A DNA stretch of 11,559 bases from Baffinella frigidus. Its lineage: Eukaryota > Cryptophyceae > Cryptomonadales > Baffinellaceae. A program made the translations under genes and the position numbers. Below the pieces are notes generated by a model. The model saw only the letters and a program-made list of their open reading frames with translations. It searched no databases and was not told the DNA's origin. This document shows positions 1-6,273 of this stretch, in pieces; the stretch's first letter is position 1, and the number at the start of each line of letters is the position of its first letter. Location: positions 266,694 to 278,252 of the forward strand of contig MU646358.1 in NCBI GenBank assembly GCA_026770585.1. The letters run 5' to 3'.

Positions 1-85
1 GGTGTGGGATTTGGGGTTTGGGGTTTGGTGTTTGGTGTTTGGTGTTTGGTGTGTGGGGTTTGGGGTTTGGTGATTGGGGTGTGGT
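1..85 (+). repeat. Telomere-like heptamer array, TTTGGGG/TTTGGTG variant
   Basis: About twelve 7-bp units, mostly TTTGGGG and TTTGGTG, related to the plant/algal TTTAGGG telomere unit but nearly without the A. The array runs off the left edge. It lies inside the presumed intron after the 701-583 exon. Confidence 0.85.
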
Positions 86-194
86 GGTTGGTACTTCACC
101 CTTTCAGCGGACGTGACCCGGTGTATAGCGTTCCAGGTGTAGGGTTTAAGGGAGACACTTACTTGGGTCACTAGGGTTCGAGGAAGGCACTTAC

Positions 195-248
195 TTAATA
201 GAGCGCTCGTACGAGATCCCGATGACGACGTTCCAGAGGGAGGAGCAT
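195..248 (-). pseudogene. Shorter partial copy of ferric reductase exon
   Basis: Repeats LWNVVIGISYERSIK and its GTAAGTGCC donor, but loses the LALVLLFPTRTS part. The intron side is also shared: the ggcacttacttaatagagc block and the CAGCGGACGTGACCCGGT block recur at 103-120 and 504-521. Confidence 0.6.
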
Positions 249-333
249 ATCGTGATCAGGTTTTGAGCATTTCAGGTGTAGGGATTAAGGGAGGCACTTC
301 CTTTCAGGTGTAGGATGTAAGGAAGGCACTTAC

Positions 334-417
334 TTAATAGAGCGCTCGTAGGAGATCCCGATGGCGACGTTCCAGAGGGATGTGCGTGTCGGGAAGAGGA
401 GCACGAGTGCGAGGTTG
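334..417 (-). pseudogene. Partial copy of ferric reductase exon, donor side kept
   Basis: Repeats the last 28 or so codons of the 701-583 exon, reading NLALVLLFPTRTS through GISYERSIK, with the same GTAAGTGCC donor. The 5' part of the exon is replaced by unrelated sequence leading into CCCTAAA-like repeats. Most differences from the intact exon are third-position silent changes (GCA/GCG, ACA/ACG, TCC/TCG); one gives A for V. It could be a decayed copy or an alternative exon whose acceptor I cannot see. Confidence 0.6.
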
Positions 418-427
418 CTGCCCCTGC

Positions 428-466
428 ACCCTAAACCCTACATAAACCCTAAATACACCCTAAACG
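428..466 (-). repeat. Short CCCTAAA-like array, reverse orientation
   Basis: Four or five degenerate CCCTAAA units read on the plus strand, opposite to most other arrays here. Confidence 0.65.
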
Positions 467-582
467 CGACGTTTCGCGCCGTGACCGTGTGTACTACACC
501 CTCTCAGCGGACGTGACCCGGTATTTAGTGTCTCGGGTGCAGGATTCAAGGGAGGCACCTAGGGTATAAGGGAGGCACTTAC

Positions 583-701
583 TTAATAGAGCGCTCGTAC
601 GAGATCCCGATGACAACGTTCCAGAGGGACGTGCGTGTCGGGAAGAGGAGCACGAGCGCGAGGTTGTACTGCAACATGTGCCCCAGCGCCCGCGCGTAGA
701 T
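583..701 (-). CDS. Exon: ferric reductase-like transmembrane segment
   Basis: A 119-bp exon of 39 codons plus two bases. The acceptor is CAG at 704-702 and the donor is AA|GTAAGTGCC after 583, a strong donor. Translation starts IYARALGHM, continues NLALVLLFPTRTS and ends GISYERSIK with the last codon split. This order of ARALGH, a hydrophobic NLALVLLF stretch, an R-T-S turn and a Y-E-R-xIK stretch matches ferric reductase / NADPH oxidase transmembrane domains, where a histidine-containing FHRW-like motif usually follows. That motif would be in the next exon, outside the window. Start phase 0 fits the phase-0 end of the exon at 2699-2578. Two partial copies of its 3' half lie at 334-417 and 195-248. 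Family call is by recognition of pattern, without a search. Confidence 0.72.
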
Positions 702-764
702 CTGGTGTGTGTTTCGGGGGTGAATGGTTAGAGAGAGACAGTTGCTTTATTGAAGAGGTACATG

Positions 765-877
765 GGGTTTAAGGTTCGGGTTTGGAGGTGAGGGTTTGGG
801 CGGCCCGCGCGATGAGCTTGTTGGGGATTTGAGGGTTAGGGGAAAGGGTTTAGGGTTTGGGGGTGAGGGTTTAGGGT
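765..877 (+). repeat. Degenerate TTTAGGG/TTTGGGG repeats
   Basis: Interrupted heptamers (gggtttagggtttggg, gagggttagggg) mixed with two scraps of the ferric reductase exon start. Confidence 0.65.
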
Positions 878-879
878 CC

Positions 880-895
880 AGGCCCGCGCGAAGAT
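880..895 (-). pseudogene. Acceptor-side scrap of ferric reductase exon
   Basis: On the minus strand, an ATTGAC branch-like site and GCGCGCAG acceptor are followed by codons IFARAW, matching the IYARAL start of the 701-583 exon. It then breaks directly into CCCTAAACCC telomere-like repeats. A weaker scrap reading LIARA lies at about 797-816. Confidence 0.45.
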
Positions 896-900
896 CTGCG

Positions 901-1168
901 CGCGCACTGCCAAAGTCAATCGTGCACGCGTCAAGTTGACGAGACTGTGTCAGTAATCTCATCCGGACGAGTATCTATGATAAACAGATAAACACGCACC
1001 GGCAACGAAGTTTACTACACAAATGCTTGAATAATTACTAGTATGATCTATTTGTGTAGTAAATTTCGTCACCGGTGCGTATTTATCATAAATACTCGCC
1101 GCGATTAAATCAGTCAACGTCACGGCTGCTCGTCAACTTGACGCGTGAACAATTGACTTTTGGCGCGG
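901..1168. repeat. 268-bp imperfect palindrome (foldback)
   Basis: The left arm from 901 matches the reverse complement of the right arm ending near 1168. Matched blocks include GCGTCAAGTTGACGAG with CTCGTCAACTTGACGC, cgagtatctatgataaa with tttatcataaatactcg, and GCACCGG with CCGGTGC. The centre is the 72-bp foldback family described separately. Arms are roughly 110 bp. It could be a MITE-like element or a foldback made by template switching; I do not see a clear target duplication. Confidence 0.7.
1011..1072. mobile_element. 72-bp foldback element family, copy 1
   Basis: Starts GGCAACGAAGTTTACTACAC and ends GTGTAGTAAATTTCGTCAC, so the two ends are inverted repeats of about 20 bp. The middle carries attactagtatgatc, shared with the copies at 4311, 4501 and 5184. 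Here it forms the loop of a larger palindrome. Confidence 0.65.
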
Positions 1169-1214
1169 GGAGTGGCCCGAAGGGGCAGGGACTTTTTAAG
1201 GGGGTTGCAGAAGA

Positions 1215-1290
1215 GAGGAGGGACGGATCACGTCGTGACCCACAGGGTAGGTCTCGCCCGCCGCCTCTGACTCGATCGCGCTCACGCCCT
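1215..1290 (-). pseudogene. Second copy of the TYPVGHDV exon
   Basis: Minus-strand frame reads EGVSAIESEAAGETYPVGHD then VIRPSS, parallel to KGVSAIDS...GLTYPVGHDVVRP at 1438-1522. No clear acceptor of its own is seen. It may be an alternative exon or a decayed duplicate. Shorter echoes of the acceptor and first codons (CAG then ATGGT) occur near 1818 and 1915. Confidence 0.45.
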
Positions 1291-1437
1291 CGCTTGTTCT
1301 CAAATGATCGCCTATTTTCGCGAAACAAAAGGTGTCCCCCCAATTTTTCTATTTCTCCCCAATTTTTCTGAAATATCGCTTAATATGGCAATTATAAAAC
1401 CGTTGAAATCCGGAAGAAGAGGAGGGAGAAGAGGGGG

Positions 1438-1522
1438 GACGGACCACGTCGTGGCCCACGGGGTAGGTCAGGCCCTCATCATCCGAATCGATCGCGCTCA
1501 CCCCCTTGCGCACGTCCACCAT
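1438..1522 (-). CDS. Candidate exon with TYPVGHDV motif
   Basis: On the minus strand a CCATTCCCAG acceptor at 1525-1523 is followed in frame by MVDVRKGVSAIDS, then GLTYPVGHDVVRP. A diverged copy lies at 1215-1290. Differences are largely silent or conservative (CCT/CCC, GGT/GGC, D/E, I/V), which suggests protein-coding constraint. The donor is unclear: GTGAGC after RKG, GTGGGC after TYP and GTGGTC after HD are all phase 0. All would fit between the phase-0 end at 2578 and the phase-0 start at 701. The telomere-like CCCTAAA array lies directly before the acceptor. Function not recognised; it would form a loop before the IYARALGH segment. Confidence 0.45.
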
Positions 1523-1530
1523 CTGGGAAT

Positions 1531-1684
1531 GGGGTTTAGGATTTAGGGTTTAGGGTTTAGGGTTTAGAGTTCAGGGTTCAGGGTTCAGGGTTTTTGGTTT
1601 AGGGTTTAGGGTTTAGGTTTTAGGATTCAGGGTTCAGGGTTCAGGGTTCAGGGTTCAGGGTTCAGGGTTCAGGGTTCAGGGTTA
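1531..1684 (+). repeat. Telomere-like array, TTTAGGG then TTCAGGG
   Basis: About 20 heptamers. The first half is mostly TTTAGGG; the second half is a uniform run of TTCAGGG. On the minus-strand transcript this reads CCCTAAA/CCCTGAA and ends a few bases before the acceptor at 1523. Confidence 0.9.
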
Positions 1685-1824
1685 GATCTTTGAAAAGGGG
1701 GAGGCGACAGGAGACAGGAAGATGTCGAAAGGTCACCTACCCAGAGTCGTATATCACCAAGTATACAACGTATGCTAAGATTATCCTTAACCATGAAGAA
1801 GCCCGGGCGCACATGCACCATCTG

Positions 1825-1905
1825 GGTTTAGAGTTTAGGGTTTAAGGTTTAGAGTTTAGGGTTAAGGGTTTGGGGGCCCAAACGATCCTTCGAGAATGAG
1901 TGCGC
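1825..1905 (+). repeat. TTTAGGG-like array plus shared flank
   Basis: Degenerate TTTAGGG units followed by gggcccaaacgatccttcgagaatgag. The same array-plus-flank occurs at 4201-4270, so array and unique flank were copied together. Confidence 0.75.
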
Positions 1906-2285
1906 ACTGATACATACCATCTGCCGACGAGAGGCGCGCAAAATTACTCGGCATTTTAAAAATGGTCGAACACGTGACCAACTCCACACAAAACGCCTAC
2001 ACTCGACATTTAAAATGGGTGCTGGGGTAGCCTCGTGTGGTTACCTTCACCATGAACAGCGATGCAAGTTTGATCGCACACCTCCATAAAATCGGGAGTT
2101 GGCCAAACGATCGATGCGCACAACGTGGAGGGATGGTCGAGAGTATCACCGCCACGCCATCACACACAGAAACACATGAAGACGCAGGTGGACAGAGACA
2201 CCGACACACGAACCAGCTCTGACTCAGTTATTCTGGGCTCCTTCATAAACAAATGCAGATGCTGTTTGTACTGGAGCGTTTGTAC
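1906..2285. other. Stretch with no firm gene
   Basis: A minus-strand open frame over 1997-2209 includes a mildly hydrophobic stretch (LPILWRCAIKLASLFMVKV), but there are no clear splice sites and no repeat copy to test it against. Probably intron. Confidence 0.4.
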
Positions 2286-2327
2286 TTATCTCAGAAAACG
2301 AGTTCTAAAACTCGTTTTCTGAGATGA
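2286..2327. mobile_element. 42-bp derivative of the TTATCTCAG MITE family
   Basis: Near-perfect palindrome: TTATCTCAGAAAACGAGTT, a 4-base centre, then the inverted copy. It matches only the outer ends of the 150-bp elements at 2720, 7426 and 8875. It is flanked by its own 4-bp direct repeat GTAC (2282-2285 and 2328-2331), so it looks like an insertion or the residue of one after internal deletion. Confidence 0.8.
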
Positions 2328-2420
2328 GTACGCAGTCCAACCTTAAAACGAGGAGAACAGATCGACTGAGGCAGGGCTAGACCGACGCTGGGAGGAAGGG
2401 AGCGAAAACGTGCGAGTGCG

Positions 2421-2563
2421 TTTCGGGTTTCGTGTTTCGGGTTTCGGGTTTCGGGTTTCGGGTTTCGTGTTTCGTGTTTCGTGTTTCGTGTTTCGTGTTT
2501 CGGGTTCCGGGTTTCGTGTTTCGTGTTTCGAGTTTCGAGTTTCGGGTTTCGGGTTTCGGGTTA
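2421..2563 (+). repeat. Telomere-like array, TTTCGGG/TTTCGTG variant
   Basis: About 20 heptamers, nearly all TTTCGGG or TTTCGTG with a few TTTCGAG, all with C in place of the A of TTTAGGG. It begins 14 bp downstream, in transcript order, of the donor at 2577. Confidence 0.9.
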
Positions 2564-2577
2564 AGGGGGGCACGTAC

Positions 2578-2699
2578 GCGCGTGTAGGTAAGCGCGTAGC
2601 AGAGGGCTTGCGAGCCCCAGAAAAGCAGGTGCGCCAGCATCTCCCCGAGACTCAGTCCGAGCAGCGCGGGGATAACATCCACCGTCACCGCGCGCAACG
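2578..2699 (-). CDS. Exon: membrane helix before the ferric reductase segment
   Basis: A 122-bp exon: two bases plus 40 codons. Acceptor ATATACAG ends at 2700 and the donor is CGC|GTACGTG. Translation begins LRAVTVDVIPALLG, has SLGEMLAHLLFWG and ends QALCYALTYTR, a strongly hydrophobic helix with a basic end. Start phase 1 fits the phase-1 end at 3996 (joint codon GCG, Ala), and end phase 0 fits the start at 701. Joined to the next exon it gives a helix, then IYARALGHM, consistent with a ferric reductase membrane domain. Diverged partial copies of its first half lie at 2998-3065, 3425-3450 and 3515-3555. Confidence 0.7.
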
Positions 2700-2719
2700 C
2701 TGTATATGGTGTAGGGTTT

Positions 2720-2869
2720 TTATCTCAGAAAAGGAGTTCTAAAACACATTTTCTTAAGTCAATTCCCCTTCAGATATGTCAACTTTTGCGTAGAGAAAAG
2801 AATAAGTTGACATATTTGAAGGGGAATTGACTTAAGAAAACGAGTTTTAGAACTCCTTTTCTGACATAA
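2720..2869. mobile_element. 150-bp TTATCTCAG-family MITE, copy 1
   Basis: Long terminal inverted repeats of about 65 bp starting TTATCTCAGAAAAGGAGTT and ending CTGACATAA, around a central loop near gcgtagagaaaagaataa. Flanked by a 4-bp direct repeat GTTT at 2716-2719 and 2870-2873. No coding capacity, so non-autonomous. It lies in the presumed intron upstream of the 2699-2578 exon. Confidence 0.9.
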
Positions 2870-2997
2870 GTTTAGGGGTTAAAATGTGCGCGTTCCAGCG
2901 ACCACTTTACAGCGCTGTTATTTCGCAAAATACCTTTCGTACTATGTGAGCGTGGATGTGTGGCATGTTAGAGTGGGTGTTGCTTATGTTGCGTGTG

Positions 2998-3065
2998 TGC
3001 GGCAGAAGCTCCCCGAGACTCAGCCCGAGCAGCGATGCTCATCGGGGATGACATCCATCCTCACG
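2998..3065 (-). pseudogene. Frameshifted copy of the PALLGLSLGE exon
   Basis: Minus strand reads MDVIP, then about 10 extra bases (GATGAGCATC-like), then the LLGLSLGELLP codons in a shifted frame. Related to the exon at 2699-2578 but broken. A second, weaker copy reading VGLSLREALLS is at about 3418-3450. Confidence 0.55.
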
Positions 3066-3111
3066 CCACCCTGGAGGGGACTTGCGGCCAATCCCGAATA
3101 ACCCTTTATCG

Positions 3112-3226
3112 CAAAAGTTGACATGATTTATACTACAAAAATACATATTAGACCGTTTTGTACCAGATCCATTCATCACGGGGGCGCCACATTGTGGCGC
3201 CATCTCCAAGGGGAGTTGACTTAAGA
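3112..3226. mobile_element. Possible relic of the 150-bp MITE plus a small hairpin
   Basis: gcaaaagttgacatgattt near 3112 and aaggggagttgacttaagaa near 3208 resemble inner arm parts of the TTATCTCAG MITE, without its ends. Between them is a perfect hairpin, GGCGCCAC att GTGGCGCC, at 3183-3201. Confidence 0.35.
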
Positions 3227-3273
3227 ATGCTCAAAATACCATAATGTTCCATCCAGGGTGGCGTAGCGCTGTT

Positions 3274-3374
3274 TAGGGGTGCGGGGTTAGGAACCTGAAC
3301 CCTGAACTCTACGGGTAAGGAACCTGAACCCTGAACCCTACGGGTTAGGAACCTGAACCCGGAACCCGCAACCG
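3274..3374 (-). repeat. 29-bp tandem repeat with CCCTGAA units
   Basis: Three units of 29 bp begin at 3288, 3317 and 3346, each with ggaacctgaacc and acgggt. The inner heptamer is the CCCTGAA telomere-like variant, in the orientation opposite to most arrays. The rest of 3375-3560 shows only exon scraps. Confidence 0.8.
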
Positions 3375-3514
3375 CGCAAATCGATAGTCGGGACGGTGAG
3401 AATCGGTTTTGTGAAAGGAGAGCCTCCCTGAGACTGAGGCCCACCACTAGCCCTTCAAGTGGCTCAAATAGTGCTCTGGGGCATTTTCGATATACCTTGG
3501 AGTGGTGTCAAAAG

Positions 3515-3558
3515 TGACCCCGATCCCGAGGCTCAGCAGCGCAGGGAGGAAGTCCAAC
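3515..3558 (-). pseudogene. Partial copy reading FLPALLSLGIG
   Basis: Minus-strand frame gives RLDFLPALLSLGIGVTF, matching VDVIPALLGLSLGEM of the 2699-2578 exon. No splice site seen on either side. Confidence 0.45.
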
Positions 3559-3599
3559 CGTGGGCAACGAAAGTTTGAAACTCCGAAACCCGAAACCCT

Positions 3600-3700
3600 A
3601 CCACACGGTGGACTACGAACCTTTCACCAAAAGTCAACTTGCCCCTGGGGCAATTAACGTGAAGGCTTTTCTGATTCAAACTTGGTCACGTAGGGTTTCG
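3600..3700. repeat. Dispersed repeat, shared with 9925-10015
   Basis: cacacggtggactacgaacc, then tttcaccaaaagtcaacttgcc, and farther on tggtcacgta recur in the same order at 9925-10015, about 6.3 kb away, with small indels. A shorter echo lies at 8546. No coding reading is consistent between copies. Confidence 0.7.
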
Positions 3701-3724
3701 GGTTTCGGGGTTTCAAAGAAGATA

Positions 3725-4030
3725 CCTGAGTTGGACCAGTAGGACGCCGGGACAGAGACACTGTATTTCCCACCGTAGCACCCTTCAGAATGCCGGGATT
3801 CGGGTGTCCGCCCTGACCTGAATTGGACCAGTAGGACGACGGGACGGAGGTGCTGCATTTCCCACCGTAGCACCCTTCAGAATGCCGGAATTAGGGTGTC
3901 TGATACCTGAATTTGACCAGTAGGATGACGGGACGGAGGAATTGTATTTCCCACCGTAACACCCTTGGGAATGCCGGAATTAGGGTGTCCGATACCTGAG
4001 TTTGACCAGTAGGATGACGGGACGGAGGCG
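3725..4030. repeat. Tandem repeat of 89-92 bp, 3.4 copies, carrying an exon end
   Basis: Units start at 3725, 3817, 3906 and 3995 (cctga.tt.gaccagtaggac). Each contains, on the minus strand, codons VP(A/S)SYWSNS followed by a CAG|GTATC-type donor. The fourth unit turns into the complete exon at 4059-3996. The first three are truncated at the 5' side of the exon. Confidence 0.85.
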
Positions 4031-4059
4031 CCGCCCAACGGGTAGCTATGGTTCACCAC
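3996..4059 (-). CDS. Exon: loop segment VVNHSYPLGG...YWSNS
   Basis: A 64-bp exon: 21 codons plus one base. The acceptor is AAGCAG ending at 4060, right after CCCTAAA-like repeats, and the donor is TCAG|GTATCG. Translation is VVNHSYPLGGASVP then SSYWSNS. Start phase 0 fits the phase-0 end at 5273; end phase 1 fits the start at 2699. It is polar and would sit between two hydrophobic helices, so probably an extracytoplasmic loop. Three tandem copies of its 3' half follow on its left, differing mainly at third codon positions. Confidence 0.65.
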
Positions 4060-4071
4060 CTGCTTGATGGT

Positions 4072-4246
4072 TTGGGATTTAGGGTTCAGGGTTCAGGGTT
4101 TCGAGTTTAGGGTTTAAGGTTTGGGGTGCAGGGGTTCGGGTTTGGGGTTTGGGGTGTGGGGTCAAGGGTTTGGGGTTTAGAGTTTAGGGTTTGGGGTTTG
4201 GGGTTCAGGGTTTAGGGTTTAGGGTTTAGGGTTTAGGGTTTAGGGG
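4072..4246 (+). repeat. Telomere-like array, TTTAGGG/TTTGGGG/TTCAGGG mix
   Basis: About 24 heptamers, ending in a pure TTTAGGG run. On the transcript strand it lies upstream of the acceptor at 4060, and its CCCTAAATCCC end reaches within about 15 bases of it. Confidence 0.9.
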
Positions 4247-4293
4247 CCCAAACGATCCTTGGAGAATGAGGCGACGCGTTTCGAGCACAAGGT

Positions 4294-4307
4294 GGGGGGG
4301 GGGGGGG
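4294..4307 (+). repeat. G14 homopolymer
   Basis: Fourteen consecutive G between a shared flank repeat and a foldback element; length may be unreliable in the assembly. Confidence 0.9.
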
Positions 4308-4310
4308 CAC

Positions 4311-4380
4311 GGCAACGAAATTTACTACAAAAACGCTTAACTATTACTAGTAAGATCAAATTGTGTAGTACATTTCTTTA
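4311..4380. mobile_element. 72-bp foldback family, copy 2
   Basis: Begins GGCAACGAAATTTACTAC and has the shared core ctattactagtaagatcaaattgtgtagta in shorter pieces; its right end is degenerate. Confidence 0.65.
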
Positions 4381-4411
4381 GTCGATTTCGGATTTGGAGT
4401 AGGGCACTGAC

Positions 4412-4475
4412 GCCATCGAGGTTGAAGCACGCGGTGCGAATCGATCTACCGAAGAGGAGCAACCTCAATTCCAGA
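4412..4475 (-). pseudogene. Copy of FGGAVRTACFNLDG exon end, altered
   Basis: Minus strand reads LLLFGRSIRTACFNLDG with a GTCAGT in place of the GTGAGC donor. The upstream FLPIIII part is missing. Confidence 0.55.
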
Positions 4476-4500
4476 AACGAATAAAAAATATCACTTTCTG

Positions 4501-4572
4501 GGCAACGAAAATTACTACACGAATGCTGTACTATTACTAGTAAGATCAAATTGTGTAGTAACTTTCGTTGAC
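4501..4572. mobile_element. 72-bp foldback family, copy 3
   Basis: Ends GGCAACGAAAATTACTACAC and GTAACTTTCGTTGAC form inverted repeats of about 20 bp. Nearly identical to the copy at 5184-5255 because of the segmental duplication. Confidence 0.75.
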
Positions 4573-4589
4573 AGAAGAAGGGGACTCAC

Positions 4590-4648
4590 GGCGTGGAGGT
4601 TGTAGCACGCGGTGCGGACCGCCCCGCCGAAGAGGAGGATCAAGTCGC
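4590..4648 (-). pseudogene. Copy of FGGAVRTACFNLDG exon, good donor
   Basis: Minus strand reads RDLILLFGGAVRTACYNLHA followed by a GTGAGT donor. Frame is open and the donor is good, so it could also be an alternative exon. I see no acceptor. Confidence 0.5.
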
Positions 4649-4937
4649 GGACTTTCGTGTGTCCACCCACTCTGAGAAGTCTGGTGCTGTGCACGACGAG
4701 TGGATGACCAAAGAGCAGCGTGCGCGCGCTGTGGAGGGCCACAGGGTCCTCTCGACGTCATCGGGCCCATCTCGTTCCCGGCCCGAAAAATTCCGGGTAG
4801 AGTTTCTCGGTATGTTAACTTTTGGCAAGCGGAGCTGAAATCACCTTGCGCGTGCTCTTCGCGGTGACCAACGAGCTCAGCCCGGAGCCTGAGACGGACG
4901 AGCTCTGCGACCAGTTCTCTGCAATCCGCAACCGCTA

Positions 4938-5008
4938 CAGGCACGCCGCCGAGATGACGATGATGGGAAGGAACACTACCATGATCGCCCAGGGCTCGAC
5001 CCCGCCCC
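4938..5008 (-). pseudogene. Copy of the FLPIIII membrane exon
   Basis: Minus strand reads WGGVEPWAIMVVFLPIIVIS then AACL and a stop, matching YSPGAIIVVFLPIIIILL of the 5368-5273 exon. A CGTCAACTTTGGGG box lies upstream. The donor half is gone. Confidence 0.5.
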
Positions 5009-5095
5009 AAAGTTGACGGATGTGCACCGCACACCCAGCATAGCATGTCAAGTTGAGAATAGGTGGTAGGCGGGTTAGGGTTTGAGGGCGCTCAC

Positions 5096-5155
5096 GCCAT
5101 CGAGGTTGAAGCTCGCGCTGTGGACCGCTCCACCGAAGAGGAGCAACCTCAATTC
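5096..5155 (-). pseudogene. Copy of FGGAVRTACFNLDG exon end
   Basis: Minus strand reads LELRLLLFGGAVHSASFNLDG in two parts (LELRLLLFGG, AVHSASFNLDG) with a GTGAGC donor. It is the partner of the copy at 4412-4475 in the 172-bp duplication. Confidence 0.55.
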
Positions 5156-5183
5156 CAGAAACGAATAAAAATACTACTTTCTG

Positions 5184-5255
5184 GGCAACGAAAATTACTA
5201 CACGAATGCTTTACTATTACTAGTAAGATCAAATTGTGTAGTAACTTTCGTTGAC
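5184..5255. mobile_element. 72-bp foldback family, copy 4
   Basis: Same ends and core as the copy at 4501-4572; see the 172-bp duplication. Confidence 0.75.
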
Positions 5256-5272
5256 AGAAGAAGGGCGCTCAC

Positions 5273-5368
5273 GCCATCGAGGTTGAAGCACGCGGTGCGG
5301 ACCGCCCCGCCGAAGAGGAGAATGATGATGATCGGGAGGAAGACTACGATGATCGCCCCGGGAGAGTA
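5273..5368 (-). CDS. Exon: hydrophobic membrane helix
   Basis: A 96-bp exon of exactly 32 codons. The acceptor is GCGCAG and the donor GGC|GTGAGC. Translation begins YSPGAIIVVFLP, continues IIIILLFGGAVRT and ends ACFNLDG: one clear transmembrane helix followed by a basic residue. Start and end phase 0 fit the exons at 6842-6739 and 4059-3996. Upstream, at 5378-5440, is a 12-bp minisatellite. At least five partial copies lie around it (4412, 4590, 4938, 5096, 5590), most keeping either the FLPIII half or the FGGAVRTACFNLDG half. Protein family from this exon alone not recognised. Confidence 0.68.
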
Positions 5369-5377
5369 CTGCGCCCA

Positions 5378-5440
5378 TAAATCCACCAGAAATCCATCAG
5401 AAATCGACCAGAAATCGGCCAGAAATCGATCAGAGCTCGA
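5378..5440. repeat. 12-bp minisatellite (agaaatcgacc-like)
   Basis: About five units of caccagaaatcc / cgaccagaaatc, slightly degenerate, just upstream (transcript sense) of the acceptor at 5369. Confidence 0.75.
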
Positions 5441-5589
5441 TGAGTAATCGATGCTGCCCCGCACGCGATTTAGGGTGTCTGAAAACGCGGGGAAACATGC
5501 CTGTCCGGAAAGCGCCCCCCCCCACATACACCGGGAAACGGCGCCCGGTTTTTCAGGGGGTGAGCGCGCACCCCCCCCCACCCCTACCG

Positions 5590-5645
5590 ACGAGGAGGAT
5601 GAGGATTGTGGGAAGGAACACCCCGGTGTTGTTTCCGATAATTCT
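5590..5645 (-). pseudogene. Copy of the FLPIIII helix
   Basis: Minus strand reads RIIGNNTGVFLPTILILLVG, parallel to GAIIVVFLPIIIILLFGG. It is cut off by C-rich sequence before the RTACFNLDG half. Confidence 0.45.
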
Positions 5646-6150
5646 GAACCTCCTTAACCGCGTACGATTTTCCTGGCTGCCAAGATCCGCGATCGATCGA
5701 TGAATCGCGCGTGCCTGTTGCAGACCTCTCCCTCCATAAACACTTCCCGTATGGGGCACACATACATGGTTGCCATGTTGGTTTCGATCCGTAATCAACG
5801 CACTTTTTCTTTGGCGCAGTACTCTTCCGGGGCAGTCGTTTTTGGGAGCGAATAGCAGAGGGGTTCAGCTCACAGCGTGTTCTCCTTCCGGGATTAGTCT
5901 CGAGCCTCAGCCAGAGTGGTGTCTCGACGCTACGGATTCGCGTAAAGTCGGCCCACAGTTGAAAGCCCCCTCCGATATCGATTAGCGCACGAGAGTAATT
6001 ACGGGAGGGTATGCGCAGCATGAGGGTCGTGGTGTGTGGTGGTGGGGAGAACGTGCGAGTACTGTGCCCCGTACGCGGTATATGACGAACAACGTACGGG
6101 GGTGATGGTCGTGGTGTCTAGGGGTTCGGAAGTGTACGTGCGAGGGGTGA
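5646..6150. other. Stretch with no recognised gene
   Basis: Open frames exist on the minus strand (one over 5584-6021), but I find no repeat copy, domain or splice pair to support them. Likely intron between the exons at 6739 and 5368. Confidence 0.4.
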
Positions 6151-6152
6151 AC

Positions 6153-6218
6153 GGTGTAGGGTGTAGGGTGTAGGGTGTAGGGTGTAGGGTGTAGGGTGTA
6201 GGGTGTAGGGTGTAGGGT
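6153..6218 (+). repeat. Telomere-like array, TGTAGGG variant
   Basis: Nine near-perfect TGTAGGG units, a different variant from every neighbouring array. Confidence 0.92.
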
Positions 6219-6273
6219 CGGGGGAGTACGTGCGACGCTGGGCAATGGAGAGGCTCCCCCGCCGTCAATACCT

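Larger units (their letters stand above)
91..700. repeat. Locally duplicated exon+intron block
   Basis: Three diverged copies of a block with the motifs CAGCGGACGTGACCCGGT (first and third copies only), ggcacttacttaatagagcgctcgta and gatcccgatg.c.acgttccagagg. Start points are near 91, 255 and 491. Each spans the 3' end of the ferric reductase exon plus the intron after it. Divergence and partial loss argue against simple assembly duplication. Confidence 0.7.
4411..5265. repeat. 172-bp segment present twice (4411-4582 and 5095-5265)
   Basis: Both copies contain, in order, an exon end (FNLDG region), caattccagaaacgaata, a 72-bp foldback element and gacagaagaaggg. They differ by a few substitutions and one indel. 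The foldback was therefore copied with its surroundings rather than inserted twice. Confidence 0.85.

Noticed and set aside
1110-1371. Overlapping open frames on both strands
   Set aside because: Basic, low-complexity products; the frame conserved between duplicates is the TYPVGHDV one instead.
1-1684. A true chromosome end because of telomere-like repeats
   Set aside because: Arrays are short, degenerate, of many variants, in both orientations and spread over 8 kb between exons; nothing shows a terminal array.
2286-2327. Rho-independent-like terminator hairpin
   Set aside because: The palindrome has a 4-bp target duplication and matches MITE ends, and no T-run or bacterial gene is near.
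2343-2742. Open frames of NPKPETRN / FRVSGFGFRVSG repeats on both strands
   Set aside because: These are translations of the TTTCGGG heptamer array, which is open in several frames because it lacks stops. Only the LRAVTVDVIPALLG part is an exon.
4546-5046. Longest open frame (minus strand, 166 codons)
   Set aside because: It runs through foldback and duplicated exon scraps in the wrong frame; the exon-copy frame (FLPIIVIS, FGGAVRTACYNL) is a different one, and composition is Arg/His-rich as in a shadow frame.
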